A DNA stretch of 64,000 bases from Rhodobacteraceae bacterium NBU2976. GTDB taxonomy: Bacteria > Pseudomonadota > Alphaproteobacteria > Rhodobacterales > Rhodobacteraceae. Location of the stretch: positions 434,001-498,000 of the forward strand of contig JALPRQ010000001.1 in the NCBI GenBank assembly GCA_023630215.1, read 5' to 3'. Below are positions 8,559 to 16,292 of the stretch, in pieces. A model generated the notes under the pieces. It made no database searches. It worked only from the letters and a program-made list of their open reading frames with translations, and had not been told where the DNA came from. The first letter of the stretch is position 1. Each line of letters starts with the position of its first letter. The translations under genes were made by a program, and so were the position numbers.

Positions 8559-8576
8559 GTTAAGCTTTTGTGACAG
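8559..8576 (-). promoter_or_regulatory. possible Pho box upstream of phnC
   Basis: About 65 bp upstream of the phnC start the minus strand reads CTGTCACAAAAGCTTAAC. The first half fits the PhoB half-site CTGTCA(T/C); the second half, 11 bp on, is poor. Control of phn genes by PhoB is usual in proteobacteria. The match is weak and rests mainly on position. Confidence 0.3.
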
Positions 8577-8785
8577 GCTGACCCTTTTCGATATAAGTAA
8601 GCAATGGAAACCACCTGTAAGACCAGAACCCCGGGGGCGGTTTGACGTCGGAATACCGGCAACACGTGCCGACCAAAAAGTTTTCAGCTCGGACGTTCGC
8701 CTGCAAAAAATATACTTCACCCGAAAACGCGATTTCTATGCTAGGCTTTCACCTGCCTTTTCGACTATTTGGGGGAATAAAGAAG

Positions 8786-10465
8786 ATGCCAGTATCCATA
8801 GACTTTGATGCAACAAGCGGCACGACAGCCAAAATAAACTATTCAGTGCCTTTACCCGGACAAAATAGTGGTAAGCGATATGTTCAACTGGATCTGGGAA
8901 TTGATCCCGAAACCGGATATCTGGAAAAGGCACGAAACGCTGGTCGAACTTTTGCGGAATCTGCCGGTATTTCTCGGTCTGGTTCGGCGGTAAATGTCGA
9001 CAAAACTATCGCAGCAAACTTTTTACGTGACCGGCTACTAAGTATTGGTCATGACCCCAAAAGTGTGGAGCGCGCTGTCTCCCACCTTCCTCGTCTCCTC
9101 GAAACGCAAAATCAATCTGGCGGTATTGGTGATCCAATCGTCGCCGACGATGACGAAATAATTATTTCCGATCCGATATTCGGAGACCCGCGTGATCTGG
9201 TTGCAAATTTCGCCGCAAAGGCGATTGAAGGCAAAGTGGTTGTTCCTGGCACCGGTCCAGGCGGGAGCGGGACAACAACCGAAGTTGTCGACGAGGAAAC
9301 ACCCGATCCGCAACTGTTTCTCGTCGAAACATACGGTGTCAGCTCGTTCTTGGGCGATTACGGGATGGGTCGAACCGTTCGAACATTTACCTTGTTGCCG
9401 GGGGAATCGACCACAATCCGTTTGAAAACATGGCAATCAACAAAAGAAAGCCGAAAGCATTCCTCGAGCATTATCGACAGTCACGAACAATCCGCAAAGG
9501 AGAGGTTCGCGACCAAATTGCAAGACGAGACAACAGATAAACAAACCAAATCGAAATCTCGGAAATGGGCCGTTGAAGCCGAAGCCAAAGCCTCTTGGGG
9601 CTGGGGATCTGCCAAAGTCAAAGCGTCTGCAGAAGGTGAATCACATTCAGCGAGAGAGCAATTTGCTCGATCAGCAAGTGAATCCGTTGGCGAACATTCG
9701 CGCGACGCTTCCTCCAAACGAGAGATGTCCATTACTTCAAGTTCCGAAACCGAAATAGAAATCGGCGAAGAAACATCGATTGAGCGCGTCATCAATAATG
9801 TGAACATGCGCCGTGTGCTGAACTTTGTCTTTCGGGAACTTAACCAGACCTACTCGACAAAGCTTCATCTCAAGAATATCCACGTTGCCTACTCAAACGG
9901 ACTTGAAAATACGTGGCGGCAAGTCCCTCTCTCCGGGCTTCGTGAGCTGCTAATCGAAGTTCTTAATCCCAACAATGTGGATATCGACGAAATCGCGCAA
10001 CGGATACTGAAGGTTGCCGGCACCGTGATGAGTTTAGACGACACACCCGTGCGAATACTGGAGACGGTTACTTATGACTCGCAAAATGACACGGTCGAAA
10101 TTAACGAGGCGACGCTTGACGCCACGGGAAACTATGCTCCGCCAACCGAAAATTTCTATTATCGAGTAAAGAAGGGTGCTTTGGCGCAGGAAAATCATAG
10201 CAATCCCGTTGACGGAGTTCTGTTGTCTGAACAAACGATTGTAATGCGAACCGACAGTGTGATCGTCGAAGCGTTGCTTGGGCAATCCGACGCTTTGGAC
10301 AATTATGCAATGGAAATTCAGGAAGCGGCGGCCGGCAAAGATACAATTGCAAATGAACGGGATGCCTTGCTGCTGTCGACTTTGGCTGCAATCGGTGATC
10401 CGATTGAGCGCGCGAAGGCGGCAGCGGAATTGTTTGCGAACTCTGGCAAAGATGATGGCGTTTAG
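8786..10465 (+). CDS. orphan 559-residue protein with Ser/Ala/Glu-rich central strands
   Basis: I do not recognise the family. The start ATG follows GGGGGA and gives MPVSIDFDATSG; there is no signal peptide and no membrane helix. Three parts can be seen: an N-terminal region with an acidic stretch (DDDEIIISDP, about residue 120); the block VETYGVSSFLGDYGMGRTV then FTLLPGESTTIRLKTW; and a long region, about residues 215-340, of alternating small and polar residues rich in Ser, Ala, Lys and Glu (e.g. WAVEAEAKASWGWGSAKVKA, SITSSSETEIEIGEETSIE). The C-terminal third looks globular. The alternating segments could be coiled coil or amphipathic beta strands like those of pore-forming toxins; this is speculation. 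GC content is visibly lower than in the phn genes. Its stop directly abuts the next start codon, so the two are one operon. Confidence 0.85.
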   Translation: MPVSIDFDATSGTTAKINYSVPLPGQNSGKRYVQLDLGIDPETGYLEKARNAGRTFAESAGISRSGSAVNVDKTIAANFLRDRLLSIGHDPKSVERAVSHLPRLLETQNQSGGIGDPIVADDDEIIISDPIFGDPRDLVANFAAKAIEGKVVVPGTGPGGSGTTTEVVDEETPDPQLFLVETYGVSSFLGDYGMGRTVRTFTLLPGESTTIRLKTWQSTKESRKHSSSIIDSHEQSAKERFATKLQDETTDKQTKSKSRKWAVEAEAKASWGWGSAKVKASAEGESHSAREQFARSASESVGEHSRDASSKREMSITSSSETEIEIGEETSIERVINNVNMRRVLNFVFRELNQTYSTKLHLKNIHVAYSNGLENTWRQVPLSGLRELLIEVLNPNNVDIDEIAQRILKVAGTVMSLDDTPVRILETVTYDSQNDTVEINEATLDATGNYAPPTENFYYRVKKGALAQENHSNPVDGVLLSEQTIVMRTDSVIVEALLGQSDALDNYAMEIQEAAAGKDTIANERDALLLSTLAAIGDPIERAKAAAELFANSGKDDGV

Positions 10466-11266
10466 ATGACTGTGCATCCCGCCCTCAACAAATCTGCAAT
10501 TATCGGCAATTCCGGCCTTGTGACAAATGTGGTTTCGGCAACAAATCCACAAAACGTTCTTGGAACAAATTCGCCCGCTGCCGCCGCGAAAAGGGTTGCT
10601 CAGGCAAATCAAAATGCGGCCAAGAACCAATTAACCGACAGTGAAATCCTCGATATTCTGTTTCCCGGGGAAATGAAATCCGTATCCGTGCTGGACTTCA
10701 TGGATGTCCCAAGTGATTTGGTCAATCCAATTGATTTTCAGAAAGGTTACGACGCCGAATACGCCGCGTGGACAAACTCCAGCCAAAAGATTTATGCCCT
10801 TGATCGTGAGCTTTTGGATGGGTTCACGCGTATTTTCGTTTTGTACCACGAGGGCTTACACATCCGGCAATTCAAAAAAAATGGTAAGCCGAAGCTATTC
10901 CAAGACATGCTCAGATACGAAACCGTTACCTACGGTAAATCAGCTGGTTGGCTGAAAACCGAACAGGCCAAAAAGCTTCGCGTTAAAGTGGGTATGAGCG
11001 AGATTGAATTCAATGATTTTACGCGCGACCAAATGAACACGGCCGCCTCTCTATTCAGAACATCCTCCAAAGCAGTTGATAAACATATCAGTGCGCAAAA
11101 GGCCGGCGCAACCCCCGAGGAGATCGACAAGATTTACTTTGAGCTCATGATCAAAACCAACCTGTTGCCGAACCGCTTCGTGAACGAGGACGGATTGCCC
11201 CGGTACACGATGACCGATTTATATGAGAGCACAGATAAAGAGTTCATAACCGGAAACGAGCCGTGA
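10466..11266 (+). CDS. orphan HExxH protein, putative zinc metallopeptidase
   Basis: A 266-residue protein with no signal peptide. It contains VLYHEGLHIRQF, an HExxH motif at H128-E129-x-x-H132, and a glutamate at E152 (LRYETVTYG), the HExxH...E spacing of gluzincin-type metallopeptidases. The first about 60 residues are Ala/Asn-rich and low in complexity, like a linker or targeting tail. Start and stop of the pair are contiguous (TAG then ATG), so it is translationally coupled to the 559-residue gene. HExxH alone occurs by chance, but its place in a helix-like hydrophobic context and the third ligand make zinc binding plausible. It ends about 30 bp before the island's left repeat. Role unknown; a processing or effector activity on its partner is an inference. 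Confidence 0.8.
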   Translation: MTVHPALNKSAIIGNSGLVTNVVSATNPQNVLGTNSPAAAAKRVAQANQNAAKNQLTDSEILDILFPGEMKSVSVLDFMDVPSDLVNPIDFQKGYDAEYAAWTNSSQKIYALDRELLDGFTRIFVLYHEGLHIRQFKKNGKPKLFQDMLRYETVTYGKSAGWLKTEQAKKLRVKVGMSEIEFNDFTRDQMNTAASLFRTSSKAVDKHISAQKAGATPEEIDKIYFELMIKTNLLPNRFVNEDGLPRYTMTDLYESTDKEFITGNEP

Positions 11267-11294
11267 CTCCTTCTATCTATCTACCGTATCAGTC

Positions 11295-11315
11295 AGGAAT
11301 TTGGTGGAGCCAAGG
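11295..11315. repeat. left attachment site (21-bp copy of the tRNA-Ala 3' end)
   Basis: The 21 bases, with core GGTGGAGCCAAGG, are identical to 20506-20526, where they overlap the 3' end of tRNA-Ala. Flanking bases differ on both sides. Integration into a tRNA 3' end leaves exactly such a truncated copy at the far end of the element. Confidence 0.88.
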
Positions 11316-11327
11316 TCCGTATAACCT

Positions 11328-11418
11328 CCGTTTCAAACCGTTTCATTTGGTTTCGCTGTAGCCTTATTTTTAAGGGCCATTAGAGTTTTTTGTTCCAACC
11401 CGTTGCAAATCGTTTCAC
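11328..11418 (+). repeat. imperfect 19-bp direct repeats in the left end of the island
   Basis: CCGTTTCAAACCGTTTCAT (11328-11346) and CCGTTGCAAATCGTTTCAC (11400-11418) match at 16 of 19 positions and each contains two CGTTkCA units 10 bp apart. They lie between the attachment repeat and the integrase gene, where integrase or excisionase binding sites are expected. Function inferred. Confidence 0.5.
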
Positions 11419-11434
11419 GCGTGCCCATCATTAA

Positions 11435-11455
11435 TGTTGGGAAAAATGTTGGGAA
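11435..11455 (+). repeat. candidate integrase arm sites, left end
   Basis: Two copies of TGTTGGGAA with a 12-bp period lie at 11435-11443 and 11447-11455. A sister pair, TGTTGGCAA twice with the same 12-bp period and orientation, lies at 20437-20457 near the right end. Matching pairs near both ends suggest binding sites for the integrase. The second copy also supplies the GGGAA just before the integrase start, so binding could block its own translation start region or promoter. Confidence 0.6.
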
Positions 11456-11459
11456 CGAT

Positions 11460-12638
11460 ATGCCAAAACTGACCGCAAGAAAAGTTGAGACGCTCAAAGA
11501 GCCAGGGTTTTATGGGGACGGGGGTGGCTTATATCTGAAAATCGGGTCGGCGAACTCTCGTTCATGGATATTACGAACCGTTGTTCAAGGCCGACGCCGT
11601 GACCTTGGGCTAGGTTCGGCAAACCTGATCACGTTGACTGAGGCGCGAGAGCAGGCCTATAAGTTTCGCAAGATCGCCAGAAAGGGCGGTGATCCGGATA
11701 CTGTCAGAAAGCGCGAGAATTTCTCTTTCGAAGAGGCGGCGCAAAAGGTCTATGAGCAATTGCTTCCAACATGGCGCAACGACAAACACGCTTCATCTTG
11801 GATTAGATCGCTTGAGGCATATGCCTTCCCTCAGATCGGCAACCGCCCGTTACATTCAATCAAGACGTCTGACGTGCTAGTGATAATCTCACCTATTTGG
11901 GTTTCCAAGAACGAAACAGCTAAACGGTTGAAGCAACGCATTTCCTCAATATTCGATTGGGCAAAAGGCGCTGGGCATTACCCGCACGAAAATCCCGTAA
12001 ACGGTCTCGCGAAAGCATTGCCGCCAGTGAAAAAGCAAGCCGAGCATTTAGCTGCGTTGGATTGGCGCGACCTTCCCGGTTTTGTTTCTGAACTCAGGGA
12101 ACGCGAGGGTATTTCCGCCAAGACGCTTGAATTTATCATTCTAACCGGTTCGCGCTCGGGGGAGGCGAGAGGTGCGAAATGGTCGGAGTTTGATCTGGAG
12201 GCTGGTCTATGGACCGTTCCGGCGGAACGAATGAAAAGAGGGGTTGCCCATCGCGTTCCCTTATCTTCGAGAGCGGTTGAAATTGTCAATCAAATGAAGG
12301 GGCTTGATCCTGTTTTTGTATTCCCTAGTACCCAAAGAGGCAAAGACGGAAAAGGCAAAGAACAGTCAGTAATGGTTTTCAAATCGCTGTTGCGCAGGAT
12401 GGGTCACGATGAAATCACCGTTCACGGGTTTCGATCCACTTTCAGGGATTGGTGTAGTGAATTCGCCAAGGTTGATCGTGAGGTTGCAGAAGCCGCTCTT
12501 TCGCATGCGACCGGGAATGCGGTTGAGCGAGCCTACGCGCGTTCTGATCTGTTCGACCGGCGAGCGAACCTAATGAAATCTTGGCTAGAATTTATTGAAG
12601 AAAAAGTGACTGAACCATTAAAATTGGTGATCGCATGA
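11460..12638 (+). CDS. int: tyrosine-recombinase integrase (P4/DUF4102 type)
   Basis: Site-specific recombinase that inserts and excises the island at tRNA-Ala. The 392-residue protein has the N-terminal arm-binding domain of P4-type integrases (PKLTARKVETLKEPGFYGDG), a central SAM-like core-binding domain (about 88-185) and a catalytic domain with R232 (TGSRSGEAR), H322-x-x-R325 (HGFRSTFRDW), H349 (LSHATG) and the nucleophile Y359 (ERAYARSDLF). All catalytic residues are present. The ATG at 11460 follows GGGAA; an in-frame start at 11403 would run through the repeat pair and is less likely. The stop overlaps the next gene's start (ATGA). Confidence 0.95.
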   Translation: MPKLTARKVETLKEPGFYGDGGGLYLKIGSANSRSWILRTVVQGRRRDLGLGSANLITLTEAREQAYKFRKIARKGGDPDTVRKRENFSFEEAAQKVYEQLLPTWRNDKHASSWIRSLEAYAFPQIGNRPLHSIKTSDVLVIISPIWVSKNETAKRLKQRISSIFDWAKGAGHYPHENPVNGLAKALPPVKKQAEHLAALDWRDLPGFVSELREREGISAKTLEFIILTGSRSGEARGAKWSEFDLEAGLWTVPAERMKRGVAHRVPLSSRAVEIVNQMKGLDPVFVFPSTQRGKDGKGKEQSVMVFKSLLRRMGHDEITVHGFRSTFRDWCSEFAKVDREVAEAALSHATGNAVERAYARSDLFDRRANLMKSWLEFIEEKVTEPLKLVIA

Positions 12639-13405
12639 CTCGAAAAAAGTTGAATTCTGATCTGGAAATTTCTTCGCGCTCAATGCCCAATGTAGAAGGA
12701 TTTAAAGACAATAAACTGACGATGATAACCTCTAAGCGAGGAATCTCAGAATTTTCGTATTTTGCGTCTCTGGCAAACATTGATGAAACTCTTTCAGACG
12801 CCGAAAAAAACAAGTTGATGAGCGAGAAGTTCACTTTCCCTTGGGAAGCTTATTCCGAACTAGACGAAGATCACGGTTTGCTCTTGGCCTTTGAAATACT
12901 TTCTAAAGCTCAAATTCCAGAAAATAGTGCTGCAATGCTCGCCGACATCGAAAAAACCGCCCTACCGCATCATTTTGAAATTATGATTTCAGAGCTTGAA
13001 AAGCGTAAGTGCGCTAACGATGGAACAGAAAAAGTATTCCTGACTGCATTGTGGTTGGACCGATGTGGGGAAAGGCTGAGCAGTCAATGGTTCGCGGCTA
13101 TGGCAAATTATGCTTATTACGTTTTGAACGATGATTTCAGGTTCGGCTTTTTTGTTGCCCATTTGAAACTCAAAGAAAAACACGAAAACAATGCGATGAG
13201 AGGAGAAATAACAATCCAAAGCGCGAGAGAAGGTGGAAAAGCCCGTTCCAGAAACCTAAGTCCGCGCACCATAGAGATTTTACAGAAAATGGAAAACTAT
13301 GTGTATTCAGGGCACACCGTCCGTCGTGCAGCTCAACTGACACACGAAGCAGGATTTGGCGCGTCTGCCGAAGCAAATCGCGGTCTCTGGAAGCGACGCA
13401 AATAG
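12635..13405 (+). CDS. island orphan protein coupled to the integrase
   Basis: A 256-residue protein I do not recognise. Its ATG overlaps the integrase stop (ATGA), so the two are co-translated. The bulk is soluble and acidic. The last about 50 residues (RNLSPRTIEILQKMENYV, then SGHTVRRAAQLTHEAGFG) are basic and helical and read like a helix-turn-helix, ending in LWKRRK. AT content is clearly higher than in the core genes. A DNA-binding partner of the integrase or a regulator of the island is possible; no enzyme motif is visible. Confidence 0.75.
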   Translation: MTRKKLNSDLEISSRSMPNVEGFKDNKLTMITSKRGISEFSYFASLANIDETLSDAEKNKLMSEKFTFPWEAYSELDEDHGLLLAFEILSKAQIPENSAAMLADIEKTALPHHFEIMISELEKRKCANDGTEKVFLTALWLDRCGERLSSQWFAAMANYAYYVLNDDFRFGFFVAHLKLKEKHENNAMRGEITIQSAREGGKARSRNLSPRTIEILQKMENYVYSGHTVRRAAQLTHEAGFGASAEANRGLWKRRK

Positions 13406-13482
13406 TTGGAACATACCCCGCCACTGTCCCCATAACTTCGCGCTATCTGCAACCTATCGAAATGGTTTGAAAGGTTACGCAG

Positions 13483-13677
13483 ATGGATTTGATCGAGGTC
13501 GATCCTCTTATCCGAGATAGCGAAGTAGCAGAAATTCTAGGCTGTTCGAAAACGACAGTTTGGCGTCGGGTCAAAGATGGAACACTCCGCAAACCGATAA
13601 AGCTCGGCGGTATGAGCCGTTGGCCCATTTCTGACATTCTCGAAATCATCGATAGTGCAAAAGACTGTCGCGATTGA
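13483..13677 (+). CDS. AlpA-like excisionase/transcription regulator
   Basis: A 64-residue MerR/AlpA-type helix-turn-helix protein: PLIRDSEVAEILGCSKTTVWRRVKDGTLRKP with the conserved basic, proline-containing turn and IKLGGMSRWPISDILEII. Such proteins act as excisionase-like factors or activators of the integrase in P4-type islands. No strong Shine-Dalgarno is seen upstream, but the whole length matches the family and the position, two genes after the integrase, fits. Confidence 0.85.
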   Translation: MDLIEVDPLIRDSEVAEILGCSKTTVWRRVKDGTLRKPIKLGGMSRWPISDILEIIDSAKDCRD

Positions 13678-14047
13678 ATATTTGGGTCCGCGCTGAAACA
13701 CGCGGATCGGATTAGTGGACGGTTGTGAGACGGTGGCGCTGATCCTAGCTGGCATACCACGGGGCTGGGTCCCATGCCAAAGGCAGTCCGAAAGGTCGAA
13801 GCCTGACCCACGGCGCAGCATCATAGCGTCGGAAGTAGCGGCCAACCGATAGGCGCAGATGCGCGACCTTTAGGGCCTTGATTGACGACCGGCTCCAGCG
13901 AGCAAGTAAGATCAAGTGAGGTATAGGAACAACCTTGGCACCTTGCCGGGGCTGTTTGTCCTATGCCTTTTCTTCCAACCTCACCAGTGAGCAAGATCAG
14001 GAAAAACAAAAACTCCCAATTGATTTAGGCAAAATAAGGAGAGTGTA
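13678..14047. other. 370-bp gene-free stretch in the island with a long imperfect hairpin
   Basis: No convincing frame is present. At 13916-13984 the sequence can fold back: GTGAGGT (13916-13922) pairs with ACCTCAC (13978-13984), and ATAGGA (13924-13929) is complementary to TCCTAT just inside the other arm, with a GC-rich inner part (CCTTGGC...GCCGGGG). Flanking it, AGCAAGTAAGATCA and AGCAAGATCA form a near-repeat on either side. It could be a recombination or nicking site, a leader of the 14048 gene, or a small RNA. No known family is recognised. Confidence 0.4.
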
Positions 14048-14662
14048 ATGGGTGGAGTTGGAAGTGGTCGGTCGTTTCAAAGCGGCGCGGCAACGACAAA
14101 TGAACTCAGGTCGATCGACGTAAGATGGTTGAAGCGATGCGGCATCCTAGATGGAGTCGGCACGCACAATGTCACTTGGTCTTTGCACGGCAAAGAGGTG
14201 GCGTCGATCAAGGTGATCAATGAAGGCGCTAAACTTGTCTTTGACTACCGACACAGGCGACCGGGCAAGGATTGGACGCCTGAAAGATACACAGTCCACT
14301 TGACAAATACCCCTTGCAACATGGGCGGCGAACGCACGTGGTTTCGCTGTCCGGCATTGGGTTGCGGACGGCGCGTCGCAATCCTGTATGGCGGGACGAT
14401 ATTCGCGTGCAGAAGGTGCTTCAACCTCAAATATGCGTCTCAGCGAGAAGACCCAATTAACCGCGCCACGCGACGCGCTGACAGGCTCAGAGAGCGTCTA
14501 GAATGGCCCCCCGGCATCCTGAATGGGTCAGGTTGGGGAAAGCCAAAGGGGATGCACTGGAAAACCTATCATCGCCTTTCACTGGAACACGATCACTTCG
14601 TCGACCGGTCACTAGCTGGGTTCCACGAAAGATTTGGTCGACTTGCCATTGATCTGCTTTGA
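14048..14662 (+). CDS. island zinc-ribbon protein of unknown function
   Basis: A 204-residue protein preceded by AGGAG. The N-terminus is GSGRSF-like and polar. Four cysteines, C101-x4-C106 and C121-x2-C124, in FRCPALGCGRRV and FACRRCFNLKY form a zinc ribbon. It is followed by an Arg-rich helix (RATRRADRLRERL) and the block WGKPKGMHWKTYHRL, which suggests nucleic-acid binding. Similar zinc-ribbon proteins are common near integrases in proteobacterial islands, but no function is established that I can name. It lies just upstream of hsdM (73 bp). Confidence 0.8.
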   Translation: MGGVGSGRSFQSGAATTNELRSIDVRWLKRCGILDGVGTHNVTWSLHGKEVASIKVINEGAKLVFDYRHRRPGKDWTPERYTVHLTNTPCNMGGERTWFRCPALGCGRRVAILYGGTIFACRRCFNLKYASQREDPINRATRRADRLRERLEWPPGILNGSGWGKPKGMHWKTYHRLSLEHDHFVDRSLAGFHERFGRLAIDLL

Positions 14663-14735
14663 GGTGTCGGTTGCCAAGTCAACAAAATGCAATCACAAAT
14701 AGAAATCAGATTTACTTAGTTTCAGGACAGAAATC

Positions 14736-16292
14736 GTGACCGAAGAGCAAAAGAAGAAGCTCGAACAGAAGCTCTGGAATATCGCGAATGAATTGCGCGG
14801 CCGGATGGATGCGGATGGGTTTCGTGATTACATCCTTGGCTTCATTTTTTACAAATATCTTTCGGAACGGCTGGAGATTTATGCGGATCGGGAGCTGGAA
14901 GGCGAAAATATTCGCTTCAAACAGTTGGACGATTCAAAACCGAAACATCGCGAAATCCTTGCCGCTGTTGAAGACCTTGCACTGGAAAAGCTCGGCTATT
15001 TCCTGAAACCTTCGGAATTGTTTGGCGCCATCGCGGCCAAAGGTGCGCAACCTAACCAGTTCATTCTCGACGACCTCGCGCAAATCCTGAACAATATCCA
15101 GAAATCCACGATGGGAACCGAGTCCGAAGAAGATTTCGACAATCTGTTCGAAGATCTGGACCTGACGTCGACGAAACTCGCCCGCACGCCTGATGCGCGA
15201 AATACCCTGATCGGCAAGGTGCTTGGCCATCTTGATGGGATCAACTTTGAAATCTCCAACTCCAACTCGGACGTGCTGGGGGACGCCTATGAATATCTGA
15301 TCGGGCAGTTTGCATCTGGTGCGGGCAAAAAGGCCGGGGAGTTTTATACACCCCAACAGGTTTCCACGATCCTGGCCCGTATCGTCACCACCGGCAAATC
15401 CCGCCTGCGCTCGGTCTATGATCCGACATGCGGGTCCGGGTCCCTGTTGCTGCGTGTCGCGCGAGAGGTGGACCATGTCGGCGATTTCCATGGGCAGGAA
15501 CTGAACCGGACGACCTTTAACCTTGCCCGGATGAACATGATCCTGCACGGGGTCCACTATCGCAGTTTCGACATCCAGCAGGACGACACGCTGGAACATC
15601 CCCGGCACGAAGGGATGAAATTCGAAGCCATCGTTGCCAACCCGCCCTTCTCGGCGAAATGGTCGGCGAACAAACTGTTTGAATCCGATGACCGGTTTGC
15701 GGAATATGGCAAGCTTGCACCATCGTCCAAGGCGGATTTCGCCTTTGTCCAGCATATGCTGCATCATCTGGATGACGATGGGACCATGGCCGTGGTGCTG
15801 CCCCATGGCGTTTTGTTCCGGGGTGGGGCCGAAGGGGCCATCCGCCAGTTTATTGTCCAAAGCAAGAACTGGCTGGATGCGGTGATCGGGCTGCCTGCGA
15901 ATATTTTTTACGGGACGTCAATCCCCACCTGCGTTCTGGTGTTCAAAAAATGCCGCGAGGTGGACGACATCCTGTTCATCGACGCCTCTGCCTGTTTTGA
16001 AAAGGGCAAGAACCAGAACAACCTGCGGGACGAGGATATTGACCGCATCGTCACCACCTATCGCACCCGCGCGGCAGAGGATCGGTTTTCCCACCGGGCA
16101 ACGCGGGCCGAAATTGCCGAGAATGATTTCAACCTGAACATCCCCCGCTATGTCGACACATTCGAACCCGAGCCAGAGGTGGACCTGCGCGCCGTCACCC
16201 GCGACCTGACACGGATCGAGGCCGAGATGGAAGAGATAGACCAAACCATCCGCAATTTTTGCGCCGAACTGGGCCTGGAGTCCCCGGTATGA
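14736..16292 (+). CDS. hsdM: type I restriction-modification DNA methyltransferase subunit HsdM
   Basis: Adenine-N6 methyltransferase of a type I system. The 518-residue protein has the helical N-terminal HsdM domain (GRMDADGFRDYILGFIFYKYLSERLE), the SAM-binding motif I DPTCGSG starting at residue 229, and the catalytic NPPF at 302-305. The length is normal and all motifs are intact. Its stop overlaps the hsdS start (ATGA), so the specificity subunit is coupled. With HsdS it forms M2S1, which protects the host; with HsdR it forms the restriction complex. Confidence 0.96.
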   Translation: MTEEQKKKLEQKLWNIANELRGRMDADGFRDYILGFIFYKYLSERLEIYADRELEGENIRFKQLDDSKPKHREILAAVEDLALEKLGYFLKPSELFGAIAAKGAQPNQFILDDLAQILNNIQKSTMGTESEEDFDNLFEDLDLTSTKLARTPDARNTLIGKVLGHLDGINFEISNSNSDVLGDAYEYLIGQFASGAGKKAGEFYTPQQVSTILARIVTTGKSRLRSVYDPTCGSGSLLLRVAREVDHVGDFHGQELNRTTFNLARMNMILHGVHYRSFDIQQDDTLEHPRHEGMKFEAIVANPPFSAKWSANKLFESDDRFAEYGKLAPSSKADFAFVQHMLHHLDDDGTMAVVLPHGVLFRGGAEGAIRQFIVQSKNWLDAVIGLPANIFYGTSIPTCVLVFKKCREVDDILFIDASACFEKGKNQNNLRDEDIDRIVTTYRTRAAEDRFSHRATRAEIAENDFNLNIPRYVDTFEPEPEVDLRAVTRDLTRIEAEMEEIDQTIRNFCAELGLESPV

